A stretch of DNA of 64,000 nucleotides, from positions 2,108,001-2,172,000 of the forward strand of contig NZ_CP081942.1 in the NCBI RefSeq assembly GCF_020386635.1, given 5' to 3'. The position numbers and the translations under genes are program-made. Within the stretch, counting starts at the first letter, position 1. Each line of letters begins with the position of its first letter. Below the pieces are notes generated by a model. That model was not told the origin of the DNA. It searched no databases and was given only the letters and a program-made list of their open reading frames with translations. This stretch comes from Pseudomonas sp. MM211 (GTDB lineage Bacteria; Pseudomonadota; Gammaproteobacteria; Pseudomonadales; Pseudomonadaceae). Of this stretch, positions 17,143 to 25,539 are shown in pieces.

Positions 17143-18069
17143 TCAAATGGATGCAAGGAATTTCGTTAGGCACCTAGGTGAGGGTACATACTGAGACGCG
17201 GTAGATAAAATATGATCTGACATTGATGGGTTTTCAGTACATATTTTCATTCCAAACTTGGCTAATGCTTTATTTGCAATTGAGCCAGAGTTTTTGAGCT
17301 CTCTAACATATAGCCTTAAAATCAATATCTCTTGTTTTCCCCTAAAGCGATCTGCAGGGTTATTGGCTATTGCTAGCCAAGAAGAATTTGCTATTGCTTT
17401 TATATAGTCTTCTCTTTCGATTTTCCTGTTTTTTATAAACAGCTCATTTTTTGTCAAAATGATTTTTAGTTTGTCTTTCTCTATCAATGCTTCAAGTTTT
17501 AAGACTTTATCTAAGCTGATTTTTTTATTCTGTTTTTGTGTTCGTACATAATAAAATACAGAATTTAAAAACTTGACGCTTCTACTGGTGTGAAATTTCT
17601 TCCGTAGACTTTCATACTCTTCTAATAGGAAATCTATTATTTCGAGCCGGTTCGTAATGTCTGATCTGGTTAGTCCGCACTCCGCCTCAATAAGGCGCTT
17701 TACCGTTTCTCTCGAACAGTAAAGATTTTCTATTGAGTAAGTAGGTGTTACATATGTGTCTTTGAATGTAATTGTTTGGTCGTAATCTCTATCTACGAAG
17801 AAAAAAGTTAGATCGTTAAAGAATTTTGGGTGTGATCTGATTTTTTTCCTAAGCTCCAAAACCTTGGACTTTCCGCCTACTGAAATAGATGTCCATTCTC
17901 GATTTAATAGGGAGCTAAATTTGGGGGTGTAGAACTTTGGGTCATCCTTCCCTTCTAATACCATCACAGCTTTGGACAGCCCATCAGCGGGTCTTGTTTT
18001 TATATACTCTACGAAATGTACTTCTTCGCCTTCGGCGTACTCCATAAACAAGTTAAGGCGACTGGTCAT
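17143..18069 (-). CDS. ariB: DUF4435 TOPRIM-like protein, probable PARIS effector AriB
   Basis: A 308-residue protein. TOPRIM-like acidic motifs are visible: E39 in MVLEGKDDPKFY, D93/D95 in FFFVDRDYD, and the DUF4435 motif YSIENLYC at 111-118. In PARIS systems the DUF4435 protein AriB is a TOPRIM nuclease held inactive by the AriA ATPase. It is released when AriA senses a phage anti-restriction protein such as Ocr, and it then cleaves host tRNA. The start overlaps the ATPase stop by ATGA, the expected ariA-ariB order. Strongly AT-rich. Alternative: an effector of an uncharacterised ATPase/DUF4435 pair related to, but not identical with, PARIS. Confidence 0.72.
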   Translation of the reverse strand: MTSRLNLFMEYAEGEEVHFVEYIKTRPADGLSKAVMVLEGKDDPKFYTPKFSSLLNREWTSISVGGKSKVLELRKKIRSHPKFFNDLTFFFVDRDYDQTITFKDTYVTPTYSIENLYCSRETVKRLIEAECGLTRSDITNRLEIIDFLLEEYESLRKKFHTSRSVKFLNSVFYYVRTQKQNKKISLDKVLKLEALIEKDKLKIILTKNELFIKNRKIEREDYIKAIANSSWLAIANNPADRFRGKQEILILRLYVRELKNSGSIANKALAKFGMKICTENPSMSDHILSTASQYVPSPRCLTKFLASI

Positions 18070-19442
18070 TGTTCACGCTTCTCTAAAAAGTACGATTTCA
18101 AATCGCTTGTGTAATCCACCATGTTTGAGATTATGAAAGGACTATGGGTCATAGCGATAAGCATCTCGCAGCTTTCGCTATCAACGACGTCTGGTAATAG
18201 CAGTCTTTGCCACTCCACTGAAAGTGATAGTTCAGGCTCGTCAAACAGTACGAAATAACCTCTGTTTTTTTCTAGGATAAGTTTTGAGAAAAGAGATACT
18301 ATTTGCTTTTCGCCTGATGATAGTTGCTCAAATTTAATTTCGTTGCCTGTATCGTTGCAGGTGATAAAAACTTCAAGGGTTGTTTCATCATATGTCATTC
18401 CCTTGTTAACAAAATATTTTGAGCATATAAAGGCAAACTTGCTTAGGGCGTTATCCTTCTCTCTCTGTTCTAGGAAGGCGTCGTACATTTTTGACAAAAA
18501 GTAAACTAGCACCTCATTTTTAGGGCTGTTGAAGTCTTCTTCTGATTTAACCTTGTCTATGATTAAAGCTTTATCGTCTGCAGACAAGGATCTTCCGAAT
18601 CTATTTAGTACGAGCATAAGAGAGTCGCGGTTTTTTGTTATGATTTTGCGATCTTCGGTTGTTACGGTAAGCCCTTTCACGAGCCTGTTTAATATTTCCC
18701 CGTTTATTCTTGACATTGAGTCGTTGCAAGAAGTCAGGATTTCTTTCTTTATTGACTCAAGTTTGGCTTCTACGTCGGACATTCCGAAACGAATATGCTC
18801 ATTGCCCGTTAACCCGTCATCATCTTTGATGGATGAAATCAAGTCTTCTATTCGACGGTAAGTTGGTAGGTAAAGAGTTTTTAGAGGGAAATTTTCTCTT
18901 ATGGAATTAAAGAAGCTAAGATTTTGCTTCTTAAGCGCGACTGAATCTCTCTCTTCAAAAAGCTCGCGTAACGCCATTGAACTGAAGGGGTAGTTCTTGC
19001 CAGCAGATATCCTCAGATGGCTGATGGCACTTTTAGTTTGGGTTTCGTAGTATTTATTTTGATAATAGTTTGTTACTGATGTTTGTAGCTGTTTATAGGA
19101 TGAGTGTTTAGAAATCATGTCAAGGACGTCTGACAGGGACTCATCATCTATTTTATTTTTTATATGCTCATATGCTCTTGATTCCCATTCGTACTCAAGA
19201 TCATTTTTCAAAATAGAAATGGGGTTTCTTAGTTTTCTGAATTTTATTTCAATTGAGGAAAAGCTTATTTCCTTTAGTTTTTTTACATTACCGCTTAGGG
19301 CTGCGTCTATTGTTTTTAATATTGTTGTTTTACCCTGCCCATTCTCAGATAAAAGTATGCTGTAGGGAGTTGTAAATTCTATCTTTACGTCTTTGAATCC
19401 ATGTAGTCCATAGATTGCAAAGTACTCAATTATTGATCCCAA
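18066..19442 (-). CDS. ariA: AAA/ABC-type ATPase, probable PARIS sensor AriA
   Basis: A 458-residue SMC/ABC-like ATPase of the AAA15/AAA21 type. Walker A is SENGQGKTT (residues 32-40), the ABC signature LSSGEKQ (374-380), Walker B FVLFDEPELSL (398-408) and the switch THSPF with His433. A polar, helical insertion separates the two halves. In PARIS, AriA forms a multimeric scaffold that senses viral triggers and sequesters AriB. No ATG is available; the frame opens with a TTG just after an in-frame stop, with AGGA close upstream. The gene ends in an ATGA overlap with the DUF4435 gene. A TOPRIM fused to the ATPase, as in OLD proteins, is absent. Confidence 0.72.
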   Translation of the reverse strand: MGSIIEYFAIYGLHGFKDVKIEFTTPYSILLSENGQGKTTILKTIDAALSGNVKKLKEISFSSIEIKFRKLRNPISILKNDLEYEWESRAYEHIKNKIDDESLSDVLDMISKHSSYKQLQTSVTNYYQNKYYETQTKSAISHLRISAGKNYPFSSMALRELFEERDSVALKKQNLSFFNSIRENFPLKTLYLPTYRRIEDLISSIKDDDGLTGNEHIRFGMSDVEAKLESIKKEILTSCNDSMSRINGEILNRLVKGLTVTTEDRKIITKNRDSLMLVLNRFGRSLSADDKALIIDKVKSEEDFNSPKNEVLVYFLSKMYDAFLEQREKDNALSKFAFICSKYFVNKGMTYDETTLEVFITCNDTGNEIKFEQLSSGEKQIVSLFSKLILEKNRGYFVLFDEPELSLSVEWQRLLLPDVVDSESCEMLIAMTHSPFIISNMVDYTSDLKSYFLEKREQ

Positions 19443-19454
19443 TTCCTGTTATCC

Positions 19455-19691
19455 CTAGTGGTTTATGTGGGAGGGCTTCTCAGCACCTAATTTATTTTTT
19501 TTGATTTCAAAACTTTGAATTGATGCATCTGTACATATTGTTATGTTCATAAGTTTGGGCTGATATTTTTTATAAGTGTTCGTATGCATATTTTCCATGC
19601 ATCGCGTCACCTCATCATCGATTAAGCTACTGGGCGTAATGCACTTTTGATAGATTGCCTCGCCTAGCGAATGGCTGTGTTCTGCTGCCAT
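19455..19691 (-). CDS. Small hypothetical protein upstream of the ATPase gene
   Basis: A 78-residue ORF, AT-rich like the ATPase, ending 12 nt before the ATPase start in the same orientation. The sequence (AAEHSHSLGEAIYQKCITPSS...) shows no signal peptide or family I recognise. The ribosome site is weak. It may be a leader or accessory gene of the defence operon, or not a real gene. Confidence 0.4.
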   Translation of the reverse strand: MAAEHSHSLGEAIYQKCITPSSLIDDEVTRCMENMHTNTYKKYQPKLMNITICTDASIQSFEIKKNKLGAEKPSHINH

Positions 19692-19707
19692 TTTTTAAAT
19701 TGGGGAT

Positions 19708-19896
19708 TTAGCTAAGGGGCTCTGCATGCATTTTTATAAGAGTCAGGAGAAAATCATAAACTAGCTCGTTCGTGCCCTTGCCTATGGCTTCAGCAGTAGG
19801 ACGCATGGTGTCTTCTGCTTGTGCGGCAACTGGCTTTGATTGTTCAGCAATGTCAGGGGCTGAAAAAATTGCGAGGGCAAGCAAAAGCTTCTTCAC
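19708..19896 (-). CDS. Small secreted hypothetical protein
   Basis: A 62-residue protein with a GTG start and GGAG 7 nt upstream. The N-terminus looks like a signal peptide (KKLLLALAIFSAPDIA), followed by a short mature part (ETMRPTAEAIGKGTNELVYDFLLTLIKM in outline) with a possible amphipathic C-terminal helix. It lies in line with the ATPase/DUF4435 genes. No family recognised. Confidence 0.45.
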   Translation of the reverse strand: MKKLLLALAIFSAPDIAEQSKPVAAQAEDTMRPTAEAIGKGTNELVYDFLLTLIKMHAEPLS

Positions 19897-19951
19897 GTGA
19901 GGTCTCCATTCCTTCGGGCGTACCAGCGTCTAGCTACTTCCTGAGTTATTG

Positions 19952-20224
19952 CTATCCCGCGTTTTGACCGGTCAAGTTTCGATCAGCTTCTGCATAATCT
20001 GGATCTATCTGGCCGTTTTCAGGCGCAGTCATACCAGTCCTGAGCCATAAAGAGTACTCAGGATAGCTATTTGCTATCAAGTCCAGTTCATTGGTGCGTA
20101 GGTTTGCCCGCTTGTCGTAGCGGATCGTCTTGCACCTTTCTTCCTTTAGCCCCGTAGCTTCGCCAACCTCACGGTGGCCGAAAACCGACATAAAGTGTCT
20201 AACTCGATCCTGTGTTGATTCCAT
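19952..20224 (-). CDS. Small phage-type DNA-binding protein
   Basis: A 90-residue protein (STQDRVRHFMSVFGHREVG...). The segment VGEATGLKEERCKTIRYDKRA resembles the helix-turn-helix of short Pseudomonas prophage/island regulators, followed by a conserved-looking LIANSYPEYSLWLRTG. It is probably a repressor-like regulator of the island. The 258-bp upstream gap, shared with the divergent Excalibur gene, includes the 8-bp palindrome ACAGCTGT flanked by CCAC and GTGG, a candidate operator. The family assignment is from pattern memory only. Confidence 0.55.
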   Translation of the reverse strand: MESTQDRVRHFMSVFGHREVGEATGLKEERCKTIRYDKRANLRTNELDLIANSYPEYSLWLRTGMTAPENGQIDPDYAEADRNLTGQNAG

Positions 20225-20481
20225 AAAGATCTAAAAACTCTCCGTCGAAATATTCCACAACACAGCTGTAGTGGTATTTTTCCCCTAAATAAGGGGGCAG
20301 ATTTATTTTTGGCATAGTGCCACCACGCCTTCTCCTAGTAAACCGTGAAAGGCACTACCTAGATAGGGCTAGGCATAGCGTGTTGCGCAGCCATAGATAG
20401 GATCCGGCCAACCCTGCCTGAGATAAGGTGCTGTATTCTCTACGCCGCATGAGTGGAAAAACATAGGCAAAGGAGTGCAGC

Positions 20482-20853
20482 ATGAAGAAAATCGTCGTTT
20501 TATTGGCTCTGGGCTTTGCGGTCTGGCATTTCTATCTGAAACCGCCAAGCAGTCCGGTGATCACCAATATCGGAGCGGATGGCTCGATACTGAGCAATCC
20601 GGTGATCGAGCGGGCAGCCCCTGGTTTTTCCTTCGAGCGCTTTATGCCTACGTTTGCCTGGACGGGGACAGAAGCCCAGCCAAAGTCCCAATCACAGCCC
20701 GTCTCGACCTTTCGTTGCGACGGTCGTCAGCACTGCTCGCAGATGCGTTCCTGCGAAGAGGCGACCTACTTTTTACGTAATTGCCCAGGCACGAAGATGG
20801 ATGGCAATAACGATGGCGTGCCCTGCGAGCAGCAGTGGTGTGGCTTGCGATGA
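20482..20853 (+). CDS. Excalibur calcium-binding-domain protein
   Basis: A 123-residue protein with an N-terminal signal/anchor (KKIVVLLALGFAVWHFYL), a low-complexity linker and a C-terminal Excalibur module. The module has the CxxMRSCEEATYFLRNCPG segment followed by the EF-hand-like DGNNDGVPCE. Excalibur domains are extracellular calcium-binding modules, often attached to nucleases or surface proteins; no enzymatic domain is present here. AAGGAG precedes the ATG. The same type of gene is often seen in Pseudomonas islands (recollection). Confidence 0.8.
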   Translation: MKKIVVLLALGFAVWHFYLKPPSSPVITNIGADGSILSNPVIERAAPGFSFERFMPTFAWTGTEAQPKSQSQPVSTFRCDGRQHCSQMRSCEEATYFLRNCPGTKMDGNNDGVPCEQQWCGLR

Positions 20854-20896
20854 AATACCCGATCCCTGAGATTATTGGCCGGGAGAGAGTCGGCAG

Positions 20897-21109
20897 ATGA
20901 AATCGAATGGCTCTAACCCATCACTGCTTATGGTGCCGAGCGGTGTTGAGGATGGCGCTTGCATCACGGGCGAGTGCCAGCAAGACGACCCTGACCACAC
21001 TGAGGACTTCCTGCTGGCCGAGATCGTTCGCGCCCGCTCAGGTGGTGAAACCATATCGGTGGATATCGATGATTTGATCGCCGAAGCCAAGGCCGCTACT
21101 CATGAGTAA
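20897..21109 (+). CDS. Hypothetical acidic small protein
   Basis: A 70-residue acidic protein (MKSNGSNPSLLMVPSGVE...GGETISVDIDDLIAEAKAATHE) with a purine-rich GGGAGAGAG stretch before the ATG. No family recognised. It sits directly upstream of the integrase remnant, whose N-terminal part it may have replaced. Confidence 0.45.
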   Translation: MKSNGSNPSLLMVPSGVEDGACITGECQQDDPDHTEDFLLAEIVRARSGGETISVDIDDLIAEAKAATHE

Positions 21110-21164
21110 TCCAAACGAGGAGTTCACGTCGCCATGGCCGCATTCGCGAAACGGTTCTCTGTGC

Positions 21165-21388
21165 GGGTGTAGTGGTTTATACACGACGGGCCAGCTAACC
21201 CACATCCTGCGGCACACCTTCGCCAGTCATTACATGATGGGGGGAGGGGCATTCTCAGTTTGCAACGCATCCTGGGGCACTCATCCATCACGATGACTAT
21301 GAGGTATGCGCACCTGTCGCCTGATCACTTAGCCTCGGCCTTTCGACTATCGCGACTGCAGCAGAGCAGCTACGCCATTGCCTTGTAA
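21165..21388 (+). pseudogene. Remnant of a tyrosine-family phage integrase (C-terminal end)
   Basis: The first frame reads GQLTHILRHTFASHYMMGGG. After a one-base shift in the G-rich tract at 21238-21250 the reading continues ILSLQRILGHSSITMTMRYAHLS, ending with a stop at 21386-21388. These segments carry the LRHTFASH Arg/His motif, the LGH motif and the catalytic-Tyr region RYAHLSPDHL of P2-like integrases. The N-terminal two thirds of the protein is missing and the remainder is frameshifted, so it is non-functional. It probably inserted the island at the adjacent tRNA-Met. Confidence 0.85.
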
Positions 21389-21394
21389 ACATGT

Positions 21395-21412
21395 GTGCAT
21401 GTCCACATGCAC
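21395..21412. promoter_or_regulatory. Candidate autoregulatory operator of the toxin-antitoxin pair
   Basis: A perfect inverted repeat GTGCATGT-CC-ACATGCAC lies just upstream of a TATGAT -10-like box (21418-21423) and 47 nt before the antitoxin ATG. RHH antitoxins of FitA/VapB type usually bind such dyads with the toxin and repress their own operon. Confidence 0.55.
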
Positions 21413-21458
21413 GCAAGTATGATAGCAATGACTGCATTGATTTCATTTGGAGGGCTCC

Positions 21459-21704
21459 ATGGCAACTATCACTATTCGAAATCTGGATGATGACCTCAAG
21501 GCCATGCTGCGCGTTGTTGCTGCTAGCCACGGGCGTTCCATGGAGGAAGAGGCGAGATTGATCATCCGCCAAGCGTTGACCAAGCAAGACAAAAAAGGTG
21601 GTTTGGGTAGCCGCATTCATGCCCGTTTTTCTGCGGTGGGTGGTGCTGACCTCGAAGTGCCTGATCGAATCACCAAAGCCAAGGCTGCGAGCTTCGACGA
21701 ATGA
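21459..21704 (+). CDS. FitA/VapB-type ribbon-helix-helix antitoxin
   Basis: An 81-residue protein. The N-terminal RHH motif (MATITIRNLDDDLKAMLRVVAASHGRSMEEEARLIIRQAL) is typical of the FitA/StbC antitoxins. The C-terminal tail would wrap the toxin active site. GGAGGG lies 4 nt before ATG 21459, making that the start rather than the in-frame TTG at 21447. The stop overlaps the toxin start by ATGA, the usual antitoxin-first layout. Confidence 0.85.
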   Translation: MATITIRNLDDDLKAMLRVVAASHGRSMEEEARLIIRQALTKQDKKGGLGSRIHARFSAVGGADLEVPDRITKAKAASFDE

Positions 21705-22120
21705 TCCTGATAGATACCAACGTGCTGTCGGAGCTGATGAAAGCGAAGCCAGCGCTAGAGGTTCTGTCCTGGATTGATCAGCAGCCTGCAGGTGAGCTTT
21801 ATATAAGCTCCATTACTGTGGCTGAAATCCTCTATGGAATTGCTCGACTGCCTGACGGTAAGCGTAAGACGGCTTTTGCTGATCTGGCGGAGTTGATGTT
21901 CGATGAGGACTTCTCTGGGCGTGTTCTGCCGTTCGATACAGATGCAGCGATTCGCTATGCCAGTTTGGCTGCAGCTAGCGAGGCGAAGGGGCGAGTGTCA
22001 GATATGGCTGATGCGCAGATCGCTGCCATTGCGGCTTTATACGATGCGCCTGTTGCTACGCGTAATGTCCGGCACTTCGATCACCTAGGGGTTCGCGTCA
22101 TAAACCCTTGGGTTGATTGA
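21701..22120 (+). CDS. FitB/VapC-type PIN-domain toxin
   Basis: A 139-residue PIN-domain RNase. Metal-binding acids are visible: D5 (MILIDTNVLSELMK), E42 (ITVAEILYGI), D104 (MADAQIAAIA), plus the late TRNVRHFD segment with D127. Members of the VapC group cleave tRNA or rRNA; the target here is unknown. Translationally coupled to the antitoxin. A hairpin (TAGTCACT-TTGT-AGTGACTA, 22138-22157) follows. Confidence 0.88.
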   Translation: MILIDTNVLSELMKAKPALEVLSWIDQQPAGELYISSITVAEILYGIARLPDGKRKTAFADLAELMFDEDFSGRVLPFDTDAAIRYASLAAASEAKGRVSDMADAQIAAIAALYDAPVATRNVRHFDHLGVRVINPWVD

Positions 22121-22164
22121 TCGTAGTGGACACGCCGTAGTCACTTTGTAGTGACTAGCGCGCA

Positions 22165-22195
22165 CAAAAAAGGGCTTACCTTTCGGTAAACCCTT
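22165..22195 (-). terminator. Terminator downstream of tRNA-Met
   Basis: On the minus strand AAGGGTTTACC-GAAA-GGTAAGCCCTT is followed by TTTTTT, a rho-independent terminator for the tRNA gene. The plus-strand side is also T-rich, so it may stop the toxin transcript too. Confidence 0.85.
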
Positions 22196-22203
22196 GTTTT
22201 GTT

Positions 22204-22279
22204 TGGTGGCTACGCAGGGACTTGAACCCCGACCCCAGCATTATGAATGCTATGCTCTAACCAGCTGAGCTACGTAGCC
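22204..22279 (-). tRNA. tRNA-Met (CAT anticodon)
   Basis: A 76-nt cloverleaf with encoded CCA. Acceptor GGCTACG pairs with CGTAGCC, the D-arm contains AGCTCAGCTGGTTAGAGC, the anticodon stem-loop is AGCATTCATAATGCT with CAT, and the T-arm contains GGGGTTCAAGTCCC. It is elongator-like, with a paired first base. This is the tRNA beside ychF in other Pseudomonas and is the anchor of the island at lower coordinates. Confidence 0.95.
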
Positions 22280-22407
22280 GAGTGGCGCGCATTTTCCGCA
22301 TCTGCCCCTGATGTGTCAAGCCCTGAGGGCAGAATAAATTTACGCACTTTCAATTGCTTAGCCGAACGGTTGCGGTTTTTTCGTGGGCGCTCGGTGGTGG
22401 CACGGCT

Positions 22408-24162
22408 TCAGCCGACCTCGATACGGTTGCGGCCGTTCTTTTTGGCGCGGTAGAGGGCGGCGTCGCTGCGGCACAGGGCGGTGTCCGGGGTGGTGTCCTG
22501 GCGGTCGAGCAGGGCGATGCCGATGCTCAGGGTCAGGCGGATCTGTTGGTCGCCGATGAACAGTGGCTCGTCCTTCAGGCAGTGCTGCACGCGGCAGGCG
22601 AAGTCGCGGGCCTGGATGAGGCCGGCGCCGCTGAGTACCACGGCAAACTCTTCTCCGCCGACACGCCCGGCCAGGTCACTCTTGCGCAACTGCTCGCGCA
22701 GGATGCGGCTGAAATGGCGTAGGGCCTGGTCGCCGATCGCGTGGCCCCACTTGTCGTTGACGCGCTTGAAGTGATCCAGGTCGCACATCAGCAAGCTGGA
22801 AACGCCCACGTCGCCGCGCTGGATACGGGCCAGTTCGGTTTCCAGGTAGCCCATGAAGACTCGGCGGTTGGCCAACTGAGTGAGGCCGTCGAGGGAGGCG
22901 AATTCCTGCAGCTCGCTTTCGATGCGCTTGCGTTCGGTGATGTCGGTGACCACACCGTGCCAGAAGATGCTGCCGTCTGCTTCGCGCTGCGGCCGTGCTT
23001 CGCCCAGACGCCAGCGTAGGCCCTGGCGGGGGAGCAGCACGCGGTATTCGATGTGCCAGGTGCTGAGCTCGTGCTCCGCCTGCTTCCGGGCCTTCTGGTA
23101 GATAGCAACGTCGTCCGGGTGTACCAGCGCATGGAGGATTTCCGGGTCTTGCTGTATCTGCTCGCGGGTTACTTCGAACATGTCGTAGACGCCAGCGCTG
23201 GCATAAGTGATGTGGCCTTTGCCGTTCGGCAGGCTGCGGAACTGGAAAACCATGCCGGGCACCTGGTCGGTCAGCCGAGTGATCAGCTCGACACTGCGCT
23301 GCAGGCGCTCGGAAAGCTCGCGCAGAGCGGTGATGTCGGTGGTGGTGCCGAGCATGCGCAGGGCATTGCCTGACTCGTCACGGGTGACCACCTTGCCGCG
23401 GCTGCACACCCATTTGTAGTTGCCGTCGCGGCAACGCAGGCGGTGTTCCACCTCGTAGCTCTCGGTGTGGCCGCGCAGGTGCGCTTGCAGGGCCTGCTGC
23501 ACGTAGCTGAGGTCATCGGGGTGGACGCGCTCGTAGCTGTCCGTGATGCGGTTGCTGACTTCATCTTCGGCGTAGCCGAGCAGCGCTTTCCAAGCGGTGG
23601 AGTAGTGGATCTCGCCGGTGACCACGTCGCGATCCCAGATGGCCGTACCGCTGCCCTGAATGGCCAGGGCCATGCGGCTTTCCTCGGCGAGCAGGGTTTC
23701 GCTGGCCTGGCAGGCAGCGGCTTCACGGCGAATCTGTTCGAGCAGGTTGGCGGCGCTCTCGGCGATATCGTGCAGGGACAGTAATTGCTCTTCACTGAGC
23801 CGCTGGGGCTTGGTGTCGGCCAGGTAGAACACGCCCAGGTAGCCACCCTCACTGCTGCGCAGCGGATAACCGGCGAAAAAGGCGGGCGGTGGTGCAGCCT
23901 GTGGTGCGGTGTCGAGTCGGGTGTCGGGCAGCAGCAGGGGCGAGTGGCCGAAGCTGGTTCGTATGACCAGTTCCTGCAAGTAGGTGCTGAATGTATCGGG
24001 CAGGCGCTGCTCGGGCTCTGTAGAGCCGCTGAGGAGGGTGTCGGTTGCGATCCTTGCGAGGGTTACGCCACTGAGGCGTTTTGCGAGCCGGAACAAAGCG
24101 TCGAAACGGGCTTCCGCGGGGGCGGCGTTCGACGATTCCTGCAGCTCATCGTCAGGTTTCAA
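22408..24162 (-). CDS. Diguanylate cyclase with GAF and PAS domains
   Basis: A 584-residue signalling enzyme that should convert 2 GTP to cyclic di-GMP. The N-terminal ~150 residues look like a GAF domain (SEGGYLGVFYLADTKPQRLSEEQLLSL). Two PAS/PAC units follow: about 165-285 (GSGTAIWDRDVVTGEIHYSTAWKALLGY in outline) and about 300-415 (ITDITERKRIE). The C-terminal GGDEF domain carries the active-site RVGGEEFAVVLSG. There are no transmembrane segments and no EAL domain, so it is a soluble sensor-cyclase. The ligands are unknown. It sits alone between tRNA-Met and ychF. Confidence 0.92.
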   Translation of the reverse strand: MKPDDELQESSNAAPAEARFDALFRLAKRLSGVTLARIATDTLLSGSTEPEQRLPDTFSTYLQELVIRTSFGHSPLLLPDTRLDTAPQAAPPPAFFAGYPLRSSEGGYLGVFYLADTKPQRLSEEQLLSLHDIAESAANLLEQIRREAAACQASETLLAEESRMALAIQGSGTAIWDRDVVTGEIHYSTAWKALLGYAEDEVSNRITDSYERVHPDDLSYVQQALQAHLRGHTESYEVEHRLRCRDGNYKWVCSRGKVVTRDESGNALRMLGTTTDITALRELSERLQRSVELITRLTDQVPGMVFQFRSLPNGKGHITYASAGVYDMFEVTREQIQQDPEILHALVHPDDVAIYQKARKQAEHELSTWHIEYRVLLPRQGLRWRLGEARPQREADGSIFWHGVVTDITERKRIESELQEFASLDGLTQLANRRVFMGYLETELARIQRGDVGVSSLLMCDLDHFKRVNDKWGHAIGDQALRHFSRILREQLRKSDLAGRVGGEEFAVVLSGAGLIQARDFACRVQHCLKDEPLFIGDQQIRLTLSIGIALLDRQDTTPDTALCRSDAALYRAKKNGRNRIEVG

Positions 24163-24359
24163 GGTACTGCGCCTGCTGGTGAGGGCAGGGCCAGTATACT
24201 GCGGAGTAAATCCCCGTCGATGGCGAGTGATGGCTAAACGCCGTCATTTTACTGCCGTTCGTCTGCTTGGCAGTAATGACGTGCCTGCAGGTGCCGTGGT
24301 GGCGGGCTTTCAGGGTTTTCAGGCGGGTGCTGCAGGCTGGGGTAGGGGATGCAGAAACG

Positions 24360-24391
24360 ACGAAGCCGCGTTTTCACGCGGCTTCGTCTGG
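24360..24391 (-). terminator. Terminator downstream of ychF
   Basis: Hairpin CGAAGCCGCG-TTTTCA-CGCGGCTTCG between the DGC gene and the end of ychF, with a short T-rich segment on the minus strand. The remainder of the 242-bp gap holds the diguanylate cyclase promoter region; nothing else is obvious. Confidence 0.75.
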
Positions 24392-24404
24392 TCACGGAGG
24401 CGGC

Positions 24405-25505
<1,101 letters not shown>

Positions 25506-25539
25506 GGTGTGTCCCTCGCGCCAAAGGCGGTAGATAAAG

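Larger units (their letters stand above)
17022..22248. mobile_element. AT-rich genomic island next to tRNA-Met (putative limits)
   Basis: From about 17.0 to 20.3 kb the DNA is visibly AT-rich and codon usage changes, unlike the high-GC flanks. The segment ends at tRNA-Met and holds a defence-like ATPase/DUF4435 pair, a phage-type DNA-binding protein, an Excalibur protein, a degenerate tyrosine integrase and a toxin-antitoxin pair. An 11-bp identity, GCATTATGAAT, occurs at 17022-17032 and in the tRNA anticodon region at 22238-22248, and may be the remains of the attachment core. There are no phage structural or conjugation genes. The limits are inferred. Confidence 0.6.

Noticed and set aside
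16936..17169. 77-codon ORF across the terminator downstream of the small membrane protein
   Set aside because: It runs through a rho-independent terminator and the island boundary, has no ribosome site and no family resemblance.
17143..19442. OLD-family nuclease or Gabija system
   Set aside because: OLD/GajA proteins fuse ATPase and TOPRIM in one chain, and Gabija pairs with a UvrD-like helicase. Here the TOPRIM-like domain is a separate DUF4435 protein and there is no helicase.
17022..22248. Complete prophage
   Set aside because: No capsid, tail, terminase, lysis or replication genes; only an integrase fragment and small cargo genes.
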